Assembly (NCBI RefSeq): GCF_000227115.2
Contig: NC_016485.2
Location: forward strand, 968,025-1,032,024
Direction of reading: 5' to 3'
DNA from: Naumovozyma dairenensis CBS 421
Taxonomy: Eukaryota > Ascomycota > Saccharomycetes > Saccharomycetales > Saccharomycetaceae
DNA length: 64,000 nt
The translations under genes and the position numbers were made by a program. The notes beneath the pieces were generated by a model. The model made no database searches, was not told the origin of the DNA, and saw only the letters and a program-made list of their open reading frames with translations. Below are positions 62,101 to 64,000 of the stretch, piece by piece. Within the stretch, counting starts at the first letter, position 1. Each line of letters starts with the position of its first letter.

Positions 62101-62286
62101 GTAATGCAAAAATACTTCGTGAATTTGTTTGACTCTGACAAAAGTGTAGTCTTCATTTGTTGCCACCCTTCCAAAGTAGAAGCTGTTCAAGAATTTCTCG
62201 AGGAACAGGGTTTCACTGTCGATATTGAAGAATTAGAAGATGAAGAACAAGATGAAGATGAAGATGACGAAGGGAATTCTGATTAG
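59182..62286 (+). CDS. SDD3: M16-family metalloprotease-like protein (YOL098C/Sdd3)
   Basis: This 1034-residue protein (S. cerevisiae YOL098C 1037) belongs to the pitrilysin/presequence-protease fold. The inverted zinc motif HxxEH is present as HTLEHLIFMGS (His at about 61 and 65). The downstream Glu ligand is likely in the KGVVFSEMEAIES region (about 150). Conserved blocks NAWTATDQTVYTL and the second M16 half, including SGLAYGANM (about 865), complete the pattern. The C-terminus is strongly acidic (EELEDEEQDEDEDDEG). There is no mitochondrial presequence, so it is probably cytosolic. The S. cerevisiae gene was named as a suppressor of degenerative death, and its substrate is unknown. It converges with PKH2 as in S. 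cerevisiae. Confidence 0.92.
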   Translation: MAFNKLLSFQLEYAPQYHLTKYVSARTGLQLVHIDHKSSPLVQGYFAVGTECPNDSGVPHTLEHLIFMGSKEHPYKGLLDTVGNLCMSSTNAWTATDQTVYTLTSAGWKGFSKLLPSYLNHILFPTLTDEACTTEVYHVDPEDFSDKGVVFSEMEAIESQSWFVTMLEKQRLMFPEGSGYRSETGGLTNNLRTLTNDEIKKFHKEMYSSDNLCLIICGNVPQSELLDIMENWDSTLPEKDNSTKKRPFLDTPESQIPSSRNEIIESTVEFPELDESQSEILFSWIGEPYLSYTTDLAVSMLLDYFTESALAPFTKQLVEISDPLANSTDYWTDDYMRTIINLGIHGVPTEKMEQTKAKVMEILATHEIDMARIKQVVDNGKWEYILRCEKNGDSVLSQAVITDFLYGDLHGSSLEASVKSLSDFNELSKWTSEQWSSLIKKIFIDNKPIIVLGKPSSELYESIDKEKEKLLRERKEQYGEHGLSKLRETLDQAQTHNNTPIPESLLEAFILENPEKTVDFISTVSITVCDDTKHKNEADPLTRSILNSKPENFPLFLHLGHFPSQFIELHCLLNSTCIKDTTLLPYYHVFTELFSMPMKGENNEIVIPYEEVVSKLKSETVDSQISLGLNATCPELIDLRIRCKSDDYSKAVNWIKHCLFDMIFDEKRVSVLVENYLNSIVELKREGDVMLESLTCRNIYSTRSMKKSVDPLYVESILEDVLNDIEDGKFQEKVLPRLETMRIQLREHFNKFHILIFGDVSKIQSEVYKPWESLIANLDAAPQSYKVKTPPVPRLLSSVSPLCKKPSERAYIITAPASESSYMNVITPVPFNLNYNDPEYAAVLLASEYLQCVEGPFWKGIRGSGLAYGANMVKMTEINSWGFNIYRGTDIVKCYQAGKQIVEGYATGVAQFQPNLMQGAVNSIINRLATIENGYFAASISKYVDDFLLARGPNFNKMILERLADVSIKELQHVMQKYFVNLFDSDKSVVFICCHPSKVEAVQEFLEEQGFTVDIEELEDEEQDEDEDDEGNSD

Positions 62287-62505
62287 CGCTGACCGACAAA
62301 ATACGAGCAGTTTGTATTATACCACATACATTTTCTGTAGGTTATATACAAATAAAAGTTCAACAAAAACTGTTATTACTTGCTATTTTTTCGTGCAAAA
62401 TCCACATGTAAATAAAGTAAATATCTAAAAAGCTGTTAAAGGGATATTTCAAAAATGTATCATAGTTATTTTTTAAAGATATCGAATGTAGACTAAGATA
62501 AAGTA

Positions 62506-64000
62506 TTACTTATGCGGCCTGAAATACTGTTCACTGATGTTTTGAAGACGGCTCGAGGTACTGCCCCGTTTGAATGTAGATGAGTTTGAGGATGACGATG
62601 CTGTACTTGGCCTATCAATCGATATCGAGCTAGATCCAGGGCTGTCGGACAGCCCAAGACCCAATAATGTGTGAGCTGATGTATTGGGTAGGCCATTAAT
62701 CAATTTTGTCGTTATAGGTACAGATGACTTCGATGTCTTTTTGCCTGTTTTTTCTTTGGAGTTAACGAATGCATTAAAAAGTCTACTACTTCTGTTCGTA
62801 CTATTATTGCCAGCAGTAATAGGTCTAGAGGTCCAACCGAGCTCTGAAGAAGTTGGAGGGCCCTTATTTGATTCTGAAACAGCCGATGATTCTCGAATTT
62901 GCCCTTTCCCAATAGAAGTGTTCGGTAAAGCCACTGATATCTCCTTCTCTTCCTGTATCGAGGGTGATACATCAGGTAGAGGAGATGATCCTGCATGCGG
63001 ACGAGAACTTGTATTTCTTCTAGTTCTTGAAGCTAACTTAACGTCATATCCCAGTTTGATAGCTTTCTTTAAAGCGCCAAACCACGCCTCTTGATCGTTC
63101 TTCAAAGAATTCAATATGAATGATTTATAAGGTGTTTGTATCGAGATTAAATTATTGCTCCCAACAGCTGAAATATTGGCAGGGGTTGGCACCAGAATCT
63201 CCTTAATCGCAGATTCATTTTGACAAAGGTCAATTTCATATACTAGATCATATATAATATTTGTTATTTCCATTGGTTTACTCCTTTTAACAAACATCAA
63301 AAAACGACCATAAGATGTCAACAAAAGAAGGCGCTTATATAGCTTCTCCTCGGGTGTCGTTTCATATTGTAAAGGTTGCTTAGCATGTTGAAATAACTTT
63401 TTAAACTTACCGGTAATTACAGATCCCTCAGTATCTGCCGAAGGAGATGTATTCGGTTCTTCTGTATCCGCCTCTTGCCTTGATGTTGGAAATAGTAATG
63501 TCAGGAGATCAGTTGTTGATTGTTTATATTCTTCAACTATAGATTCTGGATCGAAGGTAGTTTCCTTATAATATGTGCTCTCTGGGAATAATGGCATGTT
63601 ATCATTCATATCATTTCTAAATCCTGTTACGCCACCTCCTGATCTCGCAACCTGGGATAGTAGAGTAGTTTTCTGGTTTGCAAATATTTGAGGGGTAGCA
63701 GATGTTATATGAAAGCGATTCAGACGTTTTTCCAGAAGGCCAGTATCCAGTGTTATAACATTGAACTCTCCTATTTTTATAATATGTTCATCGATGCTTT
63801 TCAAGTAAAAGGACCATTCGATATCACTCTTATTCATAAATTTCGAGAATAACTCCGGTTTTTTCACTAACTCTCTAGGCGTTGCAGGAGGAGACACTAT
63901 TGGCAGCATAGGAGAGGACACTGATGCAGAAAGTCGACGATGGGGCATTTTCTGTGAGGTTTCATTACTCTTCTCTTTCAACACTGTTATAGGTGTTGTG
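62506..64000 (-). CDS. PKH2: Pkh2/Pkh1-type PDK1 kinase, C-terminal part, cut by the window edge
   Basis: The frame is open from the right edge to a stop at 62506, about 497 codons, with no in-frame ATG near the edge (the apparent start near 63984 is a GTG codon). It is therefore the 3' part of a longer gene whose kinase domain lies outside the window. Visible are a Ser/Pro-rich segment (SASVSSPMLPIVSPPATPRELVKK), then a PH-like region (about 50-320 of this part: WSFYLKSIDEHIIKIGEFNVIT, LYKRLLLLTSYGRFLMFVK, FILNSLKNDQEAWFGALKKAI). A Ser/Thr/Asn-rich tail ends SEQYFRPHK. Pkh1/2 are sphingolipid-responsive activators of Ypk1 and Pkc1. Assignment rests on the PH-like tail and on position next to YOL098C (PKH2 is YOL100W). 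Pkh1 is the ohnolog alternative. Confidence 0.78.
   Translation of the reverse strand, partial: TTPITVLKEKSNETSQKMPHRRLSASVSSPMLPIVSPPATPRELVKKPELFSKFMNKSDIEWSFYLKSIDEHIIKIGEFNVITLDTGLLEKRLNRFHITSATPQIFANQKTTLLSQVARSGGGVTGFRNDMNDNMPLFPESTYYKETTFDPESIVEEYKQSTTDLLTLLFPTSRQEADTEEPNTSPSADTEGSVITGKFKKLFQHAKQPLQYETTPEEKLYKRLLLLTSYGRFLMFVKRSKPMEITNIIYDLVYEIDLCQNESAIKEILVPTPANISAVGSNNLISIQTPYKSFILNSLKNDQEAWFGALKKAIKLGYDVKLASRTRRNTSSRPHAGSSPLPDVSPSIQEEKEISVALPNTSIGKGQIRESSAVSESNKGPPTSSELGWTSRPITAGNNSTNRSSRLFNAFVNSKEKTGKKTSKSSVPITTKLINGLPNTSAHTLLGLGLSDSPGSSSISIDRPSTASSSSNSSTFKRGSTSSRLQNISEQYFRPHK

Noticed and set aside
1..64000. CRISPR arrays, operons, bacterial-type features
   Set aside because: The DNA is clearly eukaryotic nuclear. 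Regular short repeats were limited to TA runs, CAG/CAA codons and transposon-internal motifs.

Overview
The window reads as nuclear DNA of a budding yeast of the family Saccharomycetaceae. It is AT-rich, with compact genes, spliceosomal introns carrying TACTAAC branch points, Ty-type LTR retrotransposons parked at tRNA genes, and strings of genes in Saccharomyces cerevisiae order. The gene content (a LEU2-to-STP22 block like S. cerevisiae chromosome III-left, and YOL blocks like chromosome XV-left, with no interleaved YNL004-YNL006 genes) suggests a lineage that has been through the whole-genome duplication, perhaps Kazachstania or Naumovozyma. The genus is only a guess. All comparisons with S. 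cerevisiae are from memory, not from a search.

Layout. 1-17.4 kb is gene-poor and full of mobile DNA: a broken Pho85-cyclin (PCL) relic, a ZEO1-like gene, a 355-bp hAT-like MITE, tRNA-Gly(UCC), LTR-like relics around a 100-N gap, a tRNA-Asn(GUU), a complete 6.5-kb Ty3/gypsy element with 1.1-kb LTRs and one fused gag-pol frame, and two decayed LTRs. 17.4-21.7 kb holds INO4, YOL107W and TPT1, in S. cerevisiae order. A 344-bp imperfect palindrome at 22.0-22.35 kb marks the end of that block. 22.8-29.1 kb holds ALR1 and HAL9, divergently transcribed. 29.6-48.8 kb is the chromosome III-like block: LDB16 (frameshifted), STP22 (with intron), ILV6, SGF29, GBP2 (with intron), BUD3, DCC1, NFS1 and LEU2. 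49.8-54.9 kb holds RFX1 (frameshifted) and SIS1, with an inverted second MITE copy between them. 55.3-64 kb holds COQ3, WRS1, SDD3 and the 3' part of PKH2, which runs off the window.

How genes work together. ILV6 and LEU2 belong to branched-chain amino-acid synthesis and share a nearly identical Leu3-type site plus Gcn4 sites. INO4 regulates phospholipid genes. NFS1 and COQ3 are mitochondrial. BUD3, GBP2, SGF29, DCC1 and STP22 are housekeeping genes linked only by old synteny. RFX1 has a perfect X-box upstream, consistent with autoregulation, and SIS1 has heat-shock elements.

Quality. The sequence has two N gaps (6113-6212, 8191-8210). Around 5.7-8.4 kb many one-base differences appear between repeat copies and in the tRNA-Asn. 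Two genes elsewhere (LDB16, RFX1) carry single frame breaks, so some broken genes may be assembly errors.
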